Made by a program: the position numbers and the translations under genes
The notes under the pieces: generated by a model
Told to the model about the DNA's origin: nothing
The model's database searches: none
What the model saw: the letters and a program-made list of their open reading frames with translations, nothing else
Assembly (NCBI RefSeq): GCF_013337285.1
Contig: NZ_SUPW01000004.1
Span: 310,001 to 374,000, forward strand
DNA length: 64,000 nt
Origin: Agrobacterium tumefaciens
GTDB lineage: Bacteria > Pseudomonadota > Alphaproteobacteria > Rhizobiales > Rhizobiaceae
Direction: 5' to 3'
Part shown: piece after piece, positions 36,591 to 43,865 of the stretch
How the letters are laid out: each line of letters starts with the position of its first letter
Numbering within the stretch: the first letter of the stretch is position 1

Positions 36591-37472
36591 ATGGCTTTCC
36601 GCGTGCGGATGGAAAATGAGATCGAGGGCTTTGCCGTCATCGGCGGCCCGCGCTCGAGGGTATGGAACGGCATCGTCGCCGATCTCTGGGACGTGCGCTG
36701 CGCCCCGAAAGCGGGCGGCCGTTATGTCGGCAAGGACCCGCGGTTTGTTTTCCTGCTGGATATGGACGGGAGCGATGACGGCCGGTTCATGATGAACCGC
36801 TCCCGCCGCGACAACTACGGTTCCTCCAAGGCGAACCGGATTTCCTTCGTGCCCGCCGATCTGGATGTGCATGCGGAACTTAGCAATGTATCCTTCGTGC
36901 GCCATCTCGATCTGCATTTCGATGCGGGTTTGCTGGGTGCGCGGCTGGTGCAGGGGTTTGACCCGCACGGCCTGCTCGATCCGAATCTGATGTTCGAGGA
37001 TGAGCGCCTGCTGGCGCTGGCGCGGTTGATCGCGGCCGAATGCGATAATCCCGATCCGCTGCACGACCTCTACGGCGAAAGCCTTGTGCTGGCGCTGTTG
37101 ACGGATTTCCTTAAGGTGAAGCGGGAGCCGGTCAAGAAACGCAGCAAGCTTGCCGCCTGGCAATTAAGGGCGGCGACCGATTACATCCGCGAACATTGCC
37201 TGCGGTCGATCCGGCTGGAGGAGCTGGCGGAACTCACCAACCTGTCGCAATCTCATTTCAGCCACGCCTTCAAGGCGTCTACCGGCGTGCCACCGCATCA
37301 ATGGCAGATGCAGGCGCGCATTGATCGCGTCAAGGAACTGATGATGCGAACCGACATGGCGCTGACCGACATCGCCATTGCCAGCGGGTTTTCGGATCAG
37401 GCGCATTTCTCCCGCGTCTTCCGCAAGATGGTCGGGGTTTCCCCCTCAGTTTGGCAAAAAATCCGCCAATAG
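36591..37472 (+). CDS. AraC-family regulator, likely of the siderophore receptor
   Basis: About 293 residues. The C-terminal third is the double helix-turn-helix of AraC/XylS: IRLEELAELTNLSQSHFSHA, FKASTGVPPHQWQMQARI, then TDIAIASGFSDQAHFSRVFR and KMVGVSPSVWQ. The N-terminal 200 residues have no cupin motif that I recognise. Next to a receptor gene, such regulators usually sense the ferric-siderophore and activate uptake (inference). The start follows AAGAGG closely (ATG 36591); ATG 36609 is an alternative. A palindromic iron box precedes it. Confidence 0.88.
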   Translation: MAFRVRMENEIEGFAVIGGPRSRVWNGIVADLWDVRCAPKAGGRYVGKDPRFVFLLDMDGSDDGRFMMNRSRRDNYGSSKANRISFVPADLDVHAELSNVSFVRHLDLHFDAGLLGARLVQGFDPHGLLDPNLMFEDERLLALARLIAAECDNPDPLHDLYGESLVLALLTDFLKVKREPVKKRSKLAAWQLRAATDYIREHCLRSIRLEELAELTNLSQSHFSHAFKASTGVPPHQWQMQARIDRVKELMMRTDMALTDIAIASGFSDQAHFSRVFRKMVGVSPSVWQKIRQ

Positions 37473-37597
37473 CGGCCTTTTTGTTCCGTCCTCCTTCAAA
37501 AAAATACCTGCCGCAGCGCTTGAAACGCCTCGGAACGATTCCCCCGTCGCAGGGTTTACAGGACGTGACACCAACGAGGAAAATCAAGGAGGAAGAG

Positions 37598-37993
37598 ATG
37601 ACATTGCATCAGGAACCCCGCGCCGGACAGGACCCCTATGTCAAGGATACGCCGAGCCTGATCGCCAGCGACAAGGTTGAAGGCACCCGCGTTTATGGTG
37701 CTGACGGCAAACATATCGGCTCGATCCAGCGCATCCTCCTGGAAAAGCGCGGCGGCCGTGTTGCCTATGCGGTCTTGAGCTTCGGCGGTTTCCTGGGCAT
37801 TGGCGACGATTATTATCCGCTCCCCTGGGAAAAATTGCACTATGACGAGGAGCTTGATGGCTACCGCATCGATCTCACCAAGGAAGAGATCGAAAACGCG
37901 CCGCATTTCGCCAATCTCGATGATAACGATCTGCTGACCGCCAAGGACCGCAAGGTTCATGACTATTACGGCGTCGCGCCTTACTGGATGTAA
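37598..37993 (+). CDS. PRC-barrel domain protein
   Basis: A 131-residue protein. Residues 20-100 form a PRC barrel: IASDKVEGTRVYGADGKHIG, SIQRILLEKRGGRVAYAVLS, GIGDDYYPLPWEKLHYD. Such stand-alone PRC-barrel proteins in rhizobia are stress- or stationary-phase-linked, with no defined biochemical role. AAGGAGGAAGAG is a very strong ribosome-binding site just before the ATG. A terminator follows at 38064-38092. The C-terminal HDYYGVAPYWM is conserved in the group. Confidence 0.82.
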   Translation: MTLHQEPRAGQDPYVKDTPSLIASDKVEGTRVYGADGKHIGSIQRILLEKRGGRVAYAVLSFGGFLGIGDDYYPLPWEKLHYDEELDGYRIDLTKEEIENAPHFANLDDNDLLTAKDRKVHDYYGVAPYWM

Positions 37994-38063
37994 GAAGCAG
38001 CGGCTTTTGATCGCACCCAAGACAAAGCGTTTCCGGACAATTTCCGGAAGCGCGACATACGGA

Positions 38064-38092
38064 AAAACGGCTCCATGACGGAGCCGTTTTTC
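38064..38092 (+). terminator. Terminator after the PRC-barrel gene
   Basis: AAAACGGCTCC / GGAGCCGTTTT stem with a 5-nt loop and a trailing T run. It can serve the DUF982 gene on the other strand too. Just before it, GCGTTTCCGGA / TCCGGAAGCGC (38027-38053) forms a second, near-perfect hairpin. Confidence 0.85.
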
Positions 38093-38105
38093 GTTTTATC
38101 TCAAT

Positions 38106-38348
38106 TTAATGCGGGTTTTTCTGCATCTCGGAAACCGCATCTGTGAAACATTTGCGCGCTTCCTCCGGCGATTTGCGCCCGTCAAGGGCGGCGCGGCAGG
38201 CGCTTCTGGCTCTCACGAAGCTCAATCCACCAATCTTCGGCCAGCCTTCCGTCAACAACGTCAGTGCTTCAGAGGGGCCGGCGATGACACTCTTGCCGTT
38301 CGCCTCAAGATTGACCTCGACCGGTTCTGTCCATCTCTCGTTCTTCAT
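38106..38348 (-). CDS. DUF982 family protein
   Basis: An 80-residue protein starting MKNERWTEPVEVNLEANGKS. The pattern W-x-x-P-V-x-V, GPSEALTLLTEGWP, and the C-terminal CRAALDGRKSPEEARKCFTD matches DUF982, a small family largely restricted to Rhizobiales and often present in many copies. It is probably cytoplasmic, with no assigned function. GGGAGGTGCACG precedes the ATG at 38348, which is why the longer frame from 38405 is not used. Confidence 0.82.
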   Translation of the reverse strand: MKNERWTEPVEVNLEANGKSVIAGPSEALTLLTEGWPKIGGLSFVRARSACRAALDGRKSPEEARKCFTDAVSEMQKNPH

Positions 38349-38467
38349 CGTGCACCTCCCAGAGCAACGCGATCCCGAAATACACCCGGCAGCGGAGCAA
38401 CCCATGAGCGCGGCCGTGTGTCACTGCTGTTTAGAATATGCGCAAGCGAGTGAATTGACAACGGGGA

Positions 38468-38542
38468 TCAACGAAAGCCGAAAAACGACAGGATCGCGAG
38501 GACGATAACGACGAGGCCGACGATGTAGATGATCTGGTTCAT
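38468..38542 (-). CDS. 24-residue single-helix membrane peptide
   Basis: A very short frame: MNQIIYIVGLVVIVLAILSF followed by four residues (FGFR). It is one hydrophobic helix with a basic C-terminus. AAGGAGAAAATC sits directly before the ATG, a near-ideal ribosome-binding site. Similar short peptides ending in a VLAILSFFG-type helix are annotated as hypothetical proteins in other alphaproteobacteria (from memory). It probably sits in the inner membrane; its role is unknown. Confidence 0.65.
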   Translation of the reverse strand: MNQIIYIVGLVVIVLAILSFFGFR

Positions 38543-38661
38543 GATTTTCTCCTTGGCTGCTTGTCATCACCTTAACGTGAGGAAGAAGACGAGGTTCCGG
38601 AGATCATGAGAATTTAATCATGTACTAAAATGTTGAGGACGCCCCATCGCGGGCCGGAATT

Positions 38662-38820
38662 TCACTTCCGCAGGATCACCCAGATGGCGTGAATGATGCC
38701 GGGGACATAACCGCACAGCGTCAGGAGAATATTGAGCCAGAACTGCAGGCCAAGCCCGACCTGAAGGAACACACCGACGGGCGGCAGAAGGATGGCGATA
38801 AGAATGCGAATGACGTCCAC
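38662..38820 (-). CDS. YqaE/Pmp3-family small membrane protein
   Basis: A 52-residue protein with two membrane helices. VDVIRILIAILLPPVGVFLQ and the second helix FWLNILLTLCGYVPGIIHAI are the Pmp3 (UPF0057) signature. Family members are induced by salt, osmotic or cold stress and affect membrane potential in yeast and plants; the bacterial role is less clear. The GTG at 38820 gives the usual family length; a TTG at 38859 would add 13 residues. Confidence 0.85.
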   Translation of the reverse strand: MDVIRILIAILLPPVGVFLQVGLGLQFWLNILLTLCGYVPGIIHAIWVILRK

Positions 38821-38923
38821 GATATCTGGCTTTCTGGTTGAGAGTGACTTGCCGATCAACGTGTGGCGGGCTGTTTGGTTTCAAACACTTTTGCCGTGAC
38901 GATCGCACGTCAGCCAAACGGAC

Positions 38924-39337
38924 CTACCGATGATCGTCGCGGCTTGCGTTCGACATCTCATGTTTAGCTGCCCGCGCCAGGAAGCCGGACCGCGTCAGCC
39001 CTTTGGCCTCCGCGAACGCGTCAATTTCTTTCAGAACGTCTTCCGGGAGTGTGATGTTGAGACGAACAGACTTCTTGCTCTCCGCCTTGAGAGCGACCAG
39101 GATGGCGACGCTATTACTGTTTTCCGCGTTAGCCATGACGGTATCGAGAGAAGATGGTTCGGGAATGGCTTCACCGTCGTCGATCATACCTTCAACATGG
39201 AGCGCCAAAGCTTCTTCCGCCATACGGCGCGCATCATCAAGATCGGTGCCTGCGGTCACAACGCCCGGAAAGTCAGGGAAAGAAACGCCGTAATCGCTAT
39301 CACCGTCCTTGTGGATCAGTCCGATATAATTACTCAT
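38924..39337 (-). CDS. hicB: HicB-family antitoxin
   Basis: A 137-residue antitoxin. The N-terminal partial RNase H-like fold reads YIGLIHKDGDSDYGVSFPDF, then GVVTAGTDLDDARRMAEEAL. The C-terminal third is a ribbon-helix-helix DNA-binding domain (SVRLNITLPEDVLKEIDAFA, EAKGLTRSGFLARAA). It should neutralise HicA and repress its own operon. It lies downstream of hicA with a 4-nt gap. Confidence 0.9.
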   Translation of the reverse strand: MSNYIGLIHKDGDSDYGVSFPDFPGVVTAGTDLDDARRMAEEALALHVEGMIDDGEAIPEPSSLDTVMANAENSNSVAILVALKAESKKSVRLNITLPEDVLKEIDAFAEAKGLTRSGFLARAAKHEMSNASRDDHR

Positions 39338-39341
39338 GGTT

Positions 39342-39530
39342 CTACCTCAGTTTCAGCCCGGATTGTTTTTCAATGCTTTTGAGTGTGCCGATCGGCAAAT
39401 CCCTCTTCGGGTGAGGAACGGTCACGCGGCCTTGTTTGGTTGGGTGTTTGAACTGGACGTGGCTACCTTTGGTGCTCACCTCATACCAGCCATCTGCCGC
39501 CAATGCCGAAATGATATCGCCACTTTTCAT
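39342..39530 (-). CDS. hicA: HicA-family mRNA interferase toxin
   Basis: A 62-residue toxin with a double-stranded-RNA-binding-like fold: MKSGDIISALAADGWYEVST, the catalytic His in KGSHVQFKHP and VTVPHPKRDLPIGTLKSI. It would cleave mRNA in a ribosome-independent way until bound by HicB. The ATG at 39530 abuts an 18-bp palindrome and has no ribosome-binding site of its own; an upstream in-frame ATG inside the palindrome (39548) would add six residues. Confidence 0.9.
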   Translation of the reverse strand: MKSGDIISALAADGWYEVSTKGSHVQFKHPTKQGRVTVPHPKRDLPIGTLKSIEKQSGLKLR

Positions 39531-39548
39531 ATGTGTATTGATACACAT
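39531..39548. promoter_or_regulatory. HicAB operator palindrome
   Basis: ATGTGTAT-TG-ATACACAT, 8-bp perfect arms, immediately upstream of the hicA start codon on the minus strand. This is where HicB's ribbon-helix-helix domain would bind to autoregulate the operon. Confidence 0.7.
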
Positions 39549-39721
39549 CGTCGGACCGGCAGTCAATAATTGGCTGAAGAGGTCTGAGTGACAAAATCCG
39601 ACGGGCGACAATCCTCAATGGTCATCGAACTTCTGAGCAGCCTCAATCGCCACGTGAAGCCGTGCGAAATCGGGGCCGTCGAGCCTATCGATGGGATAAG
39701 GTTTCTTGTTTATTCGGAAAA

Positions 39722-39797
39722 TGGTGCCGCTTAGGTGACTCGAACACCTGACCCCGTCATTACGAATGACGTGCTCTACCGACTGAGCTAAAGCGGC
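39722..39797 (-). tRNA. tRNA-Thr (anticodon CGT)
   Basis: 76 nt with encoded CCA. On the minus strand: acceptor GCCGCTT / AAGCGGC, D arm AGCTCAGTCGGTAGAGC, anticodon stem-loop CGTCA-TTCGTAA-TGACG, T arm CAGGTGTTCGAGTCACCTA. It reads ACG codons. Confidence 0.97.
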
Positions 39798-39933
39798 CCG
39801 ATTATGACCCGTTTGTTACGGATCAGCTTCATGGCGGGCTGATACAGGCAATGCTGACGGATTTCAAGCCTTGAATGTGCTGGTTTTGAAAATTCCGAGA
39901 AAAAGCTTTGCCTGTCCGTTGTTTATGAATGCC

Positions 39934-40896
39934 TCAGGCTTTCGCGCAGATGCGGTGTCTGGCCGCCTCATATTCGCGTGCCAGTCGATCGACGAGATCC
40001 GCCACCGGTTCCACCGCCTTGACCGCGCCAATGCCCTGGCCGGCGCCCCAGATGTCCTTCCAGGCCTTTGCGCCGCCGGTTGCCGTTTCGAAATCCATCT
40101 TGGAAGGGTCCGCTTCGGGCAGGTTGTCGGGATCCATGCCAGAGGCGACGATGGAGCTTTTCAGGTAGTTGCCGTGTATGCCGGTAAAATAATTCGAATA
40201 GACGATGTCCTTCGCTTGGGCATCCACGAGCGCCTGCTTGTAGCCGTCGGAAGCGCGTGCCTCCCGCGTGGCGATGAAGGGCGAGCCGATATAGGCCATG
40301 TCTGCGCCCATCGCCTGTGCGGCAAGGATGGAGCCGCCATTGGCGATGGCGCCGGCCAGCAGCAGCGGGCCATCGAACCATTCGCGGATTTCCTGCACGA
40401 GGGCGAAGGGCGAAAGCGTGCCGGCATGTCCGCCAGCGCCGGTCGCCACCGCAATCAGCCCGTCCGCACCCTTGCGGATGGCGGAGCGGGCGTGGCGATC
40501 ATTGATGATGTCGTGCAGCACGATACCGCCATAGGAATGTACGGCCGCATTAACTTCCGGCACGGCGCCGAGCGAGGAGATCACCACCGGCACCTTATAT
40601 TTGACGCAGAGGCCGAGATCATGCTCCAGCCGGCGGTTGGACATATGCACGATCTGGTTGACTGCGAAGGGCGCCGCTGGACGATCGGGGTTGGCGCTGT
40701 TGTGTGCGGCAAGCTCTTCGGTCATCATCGCCAGCCATTCGTCCAGCTGGCTTTCGGGCCGCGCGTTCAGCGCCGGGAAAGCGCCGATGACACCCGCCTT
40801 GCATTGCGCCAGCGTCAATTGCGGATGCGAAATAATGAATAGCGGTGATGCTATGACCGGAAGACGCAGATTGTCTTTCAGCACGGACGGCAGCAT
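39934..40896 (-). CDS. Nitronate monooxygenase (2-nitropropane dioxygenase family)
   Basis: A 320-residue FMN-dependent TIM-barrel enzyme that oxidises alkyl nitronates. Features: LPVIASPLFIISHPQLTLAQ, phosphate-binding region GADGLIAVATGAGGHAGT and the second glycine loop LLLAGAIANGGSILAAQAMGADMAYIGSPF. Catalytic His is likely the one in GAGGHAG. GGGAGGAAAC lies before the ATG at 40896; four extra codons upstream (from 40908) are less likely. An ACGT-rich inverted repeat precedes it (40912-40931). Family is sure; substrate is inferred. Confidence 0.87.
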   Translation of the reverse strand: MLPSVLKDNLRLPVIASPLFIISHPQLTLAQCKAGVIGAFPALNARPESQLDEWLAMMTEELAAHNSANPDRPAAPFAVNQIVHMSNRRLEHDLGLCVKYKVPVVISSLGAVPEVNAAVHSYGGIVLHDIINDRHARSAIRKGADGLIAVATGAGGHAGTLSPFALVQEIREWFDGPLLLAGAIANGGSILAAQAMGADMAYIGSPFIATREARASDGYKQALVDAQAKDIVYSNYFTGIHGNYLKSSIVASGMDPDNLPEADPSKMDFETATGGAKAWKDIWGAGQGIGAVKAVEPVADLVDRLAREYEAARHRICAKA

Positions 40897-40911
40897 GTTT
40901 CCTCCCACGAA

Positions 40912-40931
40912 TTACGTTTACGCGCACGTAA
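40912..40931. promoter_or_regulatory. Inverted repeat upstream of nitronate monooxygenase gene
   Basis: TTACGTTTACGCGCACGTAA has 6-bp arms TTACGT / ACGTAA and contains ACGTTTACG, the same core as upstream of fadD on the opposite strand. It starts 16 nt from the start codon. It may be an operator of a LiuR/FadQ-type regulator. Confidence 0.4.
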
Positions 40932-41149
40932 GCTAATATCGTGTTCGGCAAAGGATTGAAAGCGAAAACAGCGTCGTACCAGCGTCGCAAACCTGCGGTC
41001 GCAGCGCCACAATGGATCGATTTTCCCCAAGGCAATCCGGTCTTTATATCAAACGATGCTTGCGGAGGCGCGGCATAGCCGTTACCGAATCGTAAACCAA
41101 TGACGCAGCGCCGCATATTTTTGCAAAGCGCATAGAACAAGGATCGGTC

Positions 41150-42295
41150 GTGAGCGGACTGGAAACGGCAATCAGAAATGCTCTGGAAAAATCGGACAGA
41201 TCGAACGCCGAAGTTCGTGCACGGATTTACCAATCATCCCGCCAGGCGCTGGAAGCGGGCCTGCGCAAGCAGGGCATAGACGAACCACAGGTCGTCGCAC
41301 AGCAACGCCAGCGGCTCGAAAGCCTCATTCATGTGATTGAAAATGAAGAGCGCAACCGGCTTCTGGACAGGGTGGAGCAGCAATTGCGGCCGCCACTGCC
41401 GGAAAGTGTCGCCCATGATGAACCCTCGGTCGATCCCGTTTTGCAGCCGCAGCACCACGGCGATATGGCCATCGAGCCGGAACTGCGTGGCGAAACGCGT
41501 GATGCGCAGCCGGGCGCCACCGGTGCCGGGGAGCCTCCAAGCGCCGGTCGGCGCAATGCAAAGCCATCAAAGAGAGGCTCCAGCGCAGGCGATGCCTCGC
41601 TTGCTTTCCGCCCGGAAGGCGCTGTCGGCCGCCGCAAGCGTCGCGGGCTTTTTGCAAGGCTTTTCATTTATCTGACGCTTCTCGCCTTTATCGGTTTGGG
41701 CGCCTGGTGGGTCTATTCGTCCGGCCTGCTGTTGTCGCCCGCGCAGCGCGATACCAGCGTGCCCAATCCGCCGGCCCAGGTCCAGGCAGAGGACTTCAAC
41801 GGCGCGGAGCCCGCACCGAGCCTCTCCGCCGGCCGTGGTTTTTCCGACGACTGGGTGGAACTCTTTAATGCCGAGCGCGGCAGTGCCGGAGTTTCGGCAG
41901 GCCCGCGTGCGACGGTCGAAAACATCGCCACACCTGCCGGCAAGGCGATAAAAGTAACGTCGAGAAGTGTTTCGCAGGATGGTGCGGTCAGCGTCGAGGT
42001 TCCGGTGGAAGTCATGCGTGACATGGCGGGCAAGTCCTCGACCATATCCATTACGCTGCAATCATCCAGCGACCGGCAGACGCAGGTTTCCGTCGCCTGC
42101 GATTTCGCCACGCTTGGAGATTGCTCACGCCACCGCTTTACGGCCACGGCTGAACGGGCGGATATGCTGCTGAACGCGACATTCGAGCGCTCGCTCGCTC
42201 CCAATGCGCCCGGCAGAATCTTCATCAACAGCGACATCGACGGCAACAGCCGCCCGGTCAATCTTTATTCCGTGCGGATTCTGCCTGGTCAGTAA
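41150..42295 (+). CDS. Conserved single-pass membrane protein of unknown function
   Basis: 381 residues. The first 70 are helical and charged (MSGLETAIRNALEKSDRSNA, then ARIYQSSRQALEAGLRKQ). A low-complexity Pro/Gly/Ala/Ser linker follows, then a basic cluster GRRKRRGLFARLF just before one membrane helix (about 172-192). The C-terminal 170 residues, probably periplasmic, contain beta-rich sequence with a Cys pair (VACDFATLGDCSRH) that could form a disulfide. I do not recognise a characterised family; similar layout proteins occur in rhizobia. The start is GTG at 41150 after AGGATC. It ends where an AT-rich orphan island begins. Confidence 0.75.
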   Translation: MSGLETAIRNALEKSDRSNAEVRARIYQSSRQALEAGLRKQGIDEPQVVAQQRQRLESLIHVIENEERNRLLDRVEQQLRPPLPESVAHDEPSVDPVLQPQHHGDMAIEPELRGETRDAQPGATGAGEPPSAGRRNAKPSKRGSSAGDASLAFRPEGAVGRRKRRGLFARLFIYLTLLAFIGLGAWWVYSSGLLLSPAQRDTSVPNPPAQVQAEDFNGAEPAPSLSAGRGFSDDWVELFNAERGSAGVSAGPRATVENIATPAGKAIKVTSRSVSQDGAVSVEVPVEVMRDMAGKSSTISITLQSSSDRQTQVSVACDFATLGDCSRHRFTATAERADMLLNATFERSLAPNAPGRIFINSDIDGNSRPVNLYSVRILPGQ

Positions 42296-42384
42296 GTTAG
42301 GATAGGATAGTCTTTATTATGATTCCAACTGAAATTCTTTCCAATACTATTAGATGTCATCGAGTGTATAATTTATATTTATAA

Positions 42385-42651
42385 TTATTCTATTATTAGA
42401 AAATAAATTCCAAAACAATTAAAAATTAAACATAAAATATTAATTGGAAGCGAAAATATTAATCTTGATTTGTTTGAAGTCTGCTTATCTGACTCCCCTT
42501 CGTACAACTTCCATTTCGGCTGGCTATCAATACTAAAGTCCCAATTGTGCTTCCTGTAAAACATAATATCTCGAATGTCAGATATTGTAATGGATACAAA
42601 AAAGTACGTGTTCACACATACATAAAGTATCAATAAAATAATATTTTCCAT
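42385..42651 (-). CDS. AT-rich orphan ORF, 88 aa
   Basis: Not recognised. It starts MENIILLILYVCVNTYFFVS, a membrane helix, then a charged loop with several Lys/Asp, then a second hydrophobic C-terminal helix (LPINILCLIFNCFGIYFLII). Codon and base use are strongly AT-rich, unlike the neighbours, so recent transfer is likely. An in-frame GTG at 42660 would lie in the tandem repeat and add three residues. It may be a real membrane protein or a chance open frame in an AT-rich insert. Confidence 0.45.
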   Translation of the reverse strand: MENIILLILYVCVNTYFFVSITISDIRDIMFYRKHNWDFSIDSQPKWKLYEGESDKQTSNKSRLIFSLPINILCLIFNCFGIYFLIIE

Positions 42652-42653
42652 CG

Positions 42654-42693
42654 AAAACACCGATCAATGTATAAAAACACCGATCAATGTATA
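42654..42693. repeat. Two tandem 20-bp direct repeats
   Basis: AAAACACCGATCAATGTATA occurs twice back to back, exactly 20 bp each, just upstream of the AT-rich orphan ORF. Two copies only, so it is not a CRISPR array. It may be a duplicated regulatory site or replication slippage. Confidence 0.9.
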
Positions 42694-42751
42694 ACTTATA
42701 GGAAGAATGGCAAGCGCCGCCGTCAGGAGCGCTTGCCATCGTGTTCCTGTT

Positions 42752-43633
42752 CTATTTAAGAAACTCCGGACCCGACCCCAATATCTTGCCGTCGATCTCG
42801 CCGATCACCTTCTTGTCCTTGCCGTCATAATCGAGCGCGTTGAGAATATGGCGGATGAGGTTCACCCGGGCGCGGCGCTTGTCATTGGCGCGCACCACCG
42901 TCCAGGGGGCGACATCAGTGTGGGTCTTTTCCAGCATCTCGTCACGCTTTTGCGTGTAGTCGTCCCATTTTGTCAGCGCCGCTATATCCATATCCGAAAG
43001 CTTCCAGCATTTCAGCGGGCTGTGGCGGCGATCATGGAAGCGTTCGATCTGCGTCTCGCGGCCGATGTCGAGCCAGAATTTGAAAAGATGGATGTCCTCA
43101 TGCACCAGCATCTTTTCCAGCCGCGGTGTTTCCTTGAGGAAGCGCTTGTGTTCTTCCGGGGTGCAGAAGCCCATGACCGGCTCGACGCCAGCGCGGTTAT
43201 ACCACGAACGGTCGAAGAGAACGAATTCACCGGCAGTCGGAAAATGTGAGATATAGCGCTGGAAATACCATTGGCCGCGTTCGGTTTCCGTCGGTTTGGT
43301 CAGCGCCACGACGCGGGCGTAGCGCGGGTTGAGATAGGCCCGGGCCGCGAAGATCGCGCCTCCCTTGCCCGCCGCATCGCGGCCTTCGAAAACCGCCATC
43401 ACCCGTTTGCCGGTGGCCTGCAGCCAGAACTGCACCTTCACCAGCTCCACCTGCAGCGCCTCCAGCGCGGCATCGTAATCCTCCCGTTTCATCTTCTTGT
43501 CGTAGGGAAAGTCGCCGGCGGAGAGCTTCTTGTCCTCCACCCAGTCGGGAAGAACCGGATCGTCGATGTCGAAGCTGCGCGGTTTGCCGCCAATGGTAAG
43601 CTCCACCGATCGCTTCTTGGTGTCTTCGGCCAT
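42752..43633 (-). CDS. ppk2: Polyphosphate kinase 2
   Basis: A 293-residue PPK2 class I enzyme that transfers phosphate from polyphosphate to nucleoside diphosphates (usually making GTP or ATP). Motifs: Walker [12 protein letters not shown], lid region [20 protein letters not shown], Walker [21 protein letters not shown], and the C-terminal [33 protein letters not shown] precedes the ATG at 43633; the longer frame from 43756 has non-conserved residues. It lies divergent to phoR, which fits a phosphate-metabolism neighbourhood. Confidence 0.93.
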   Translation of the reverse strand: MAEDTKKRSVELTIGGKPRSFDIDDPVLPDWVEDKKLSAGDFPYDKKMKREDYDAALEALQVELVKVQFWLQATGKRVMAVFEGRDAAGKGGAIFAARAYLNPRYARVVALTKPTETERGQWYFQRYISHFPTAGEFVLFDRSWYNRAGVEPVMGFCTPEEHKRFLKETPRLEKMLVHEDIHLFKFWLDIGRETQIERFHDRRHSPLKCWKLSDMDIAALTKWDDYTQKRDEMLEKTHTDVAPWTVVRANDKRRARVNLIRHILNALDYDGKDKKVIGEIDGKILGSGPEFLK

Positions 43634-43801
43634 ATTTGTTCTCCGGCTATTGTTGTGTAAAGGCAACTCACCGCCAATGAGTTCATATCCACCGGCAGAA
43701 TTCAAGAGAAAGAGCAGGGGCTGGCCATGGTGCGGCATCGGCGACGATTGCGGCACAGATTTTGCGCATATACGTTGTGAAAAATGCGCGGTGATGAATC
43801 T

Positions 43802-43819
43802 CTGTCATGAAGCTGGCCT
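43802..43819 (+). promoter_or_regulatory. Candidate Pho box upstream of phoR
   Basis: CTGTCATGAAGCTGGCCT has one perfect Pho half-site (CTGTCAT), a 4-nt spacer, and a degraded second half. Another CTGTCA occurs at about 43837. It lies 47 nt before the phoR start. It is weaker than the pstS box. Confidence 0.4.
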
Positions 43820-43865
43820 ATGAGAATTCGATGCGCTGTCAGGTGAAAGTGGAAAGCAGGCTGAA

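Noticed and set aside
42654..42693. CRISPR array
   Set aside because: Only two directly adjacent 20-bp copies with no spacers.
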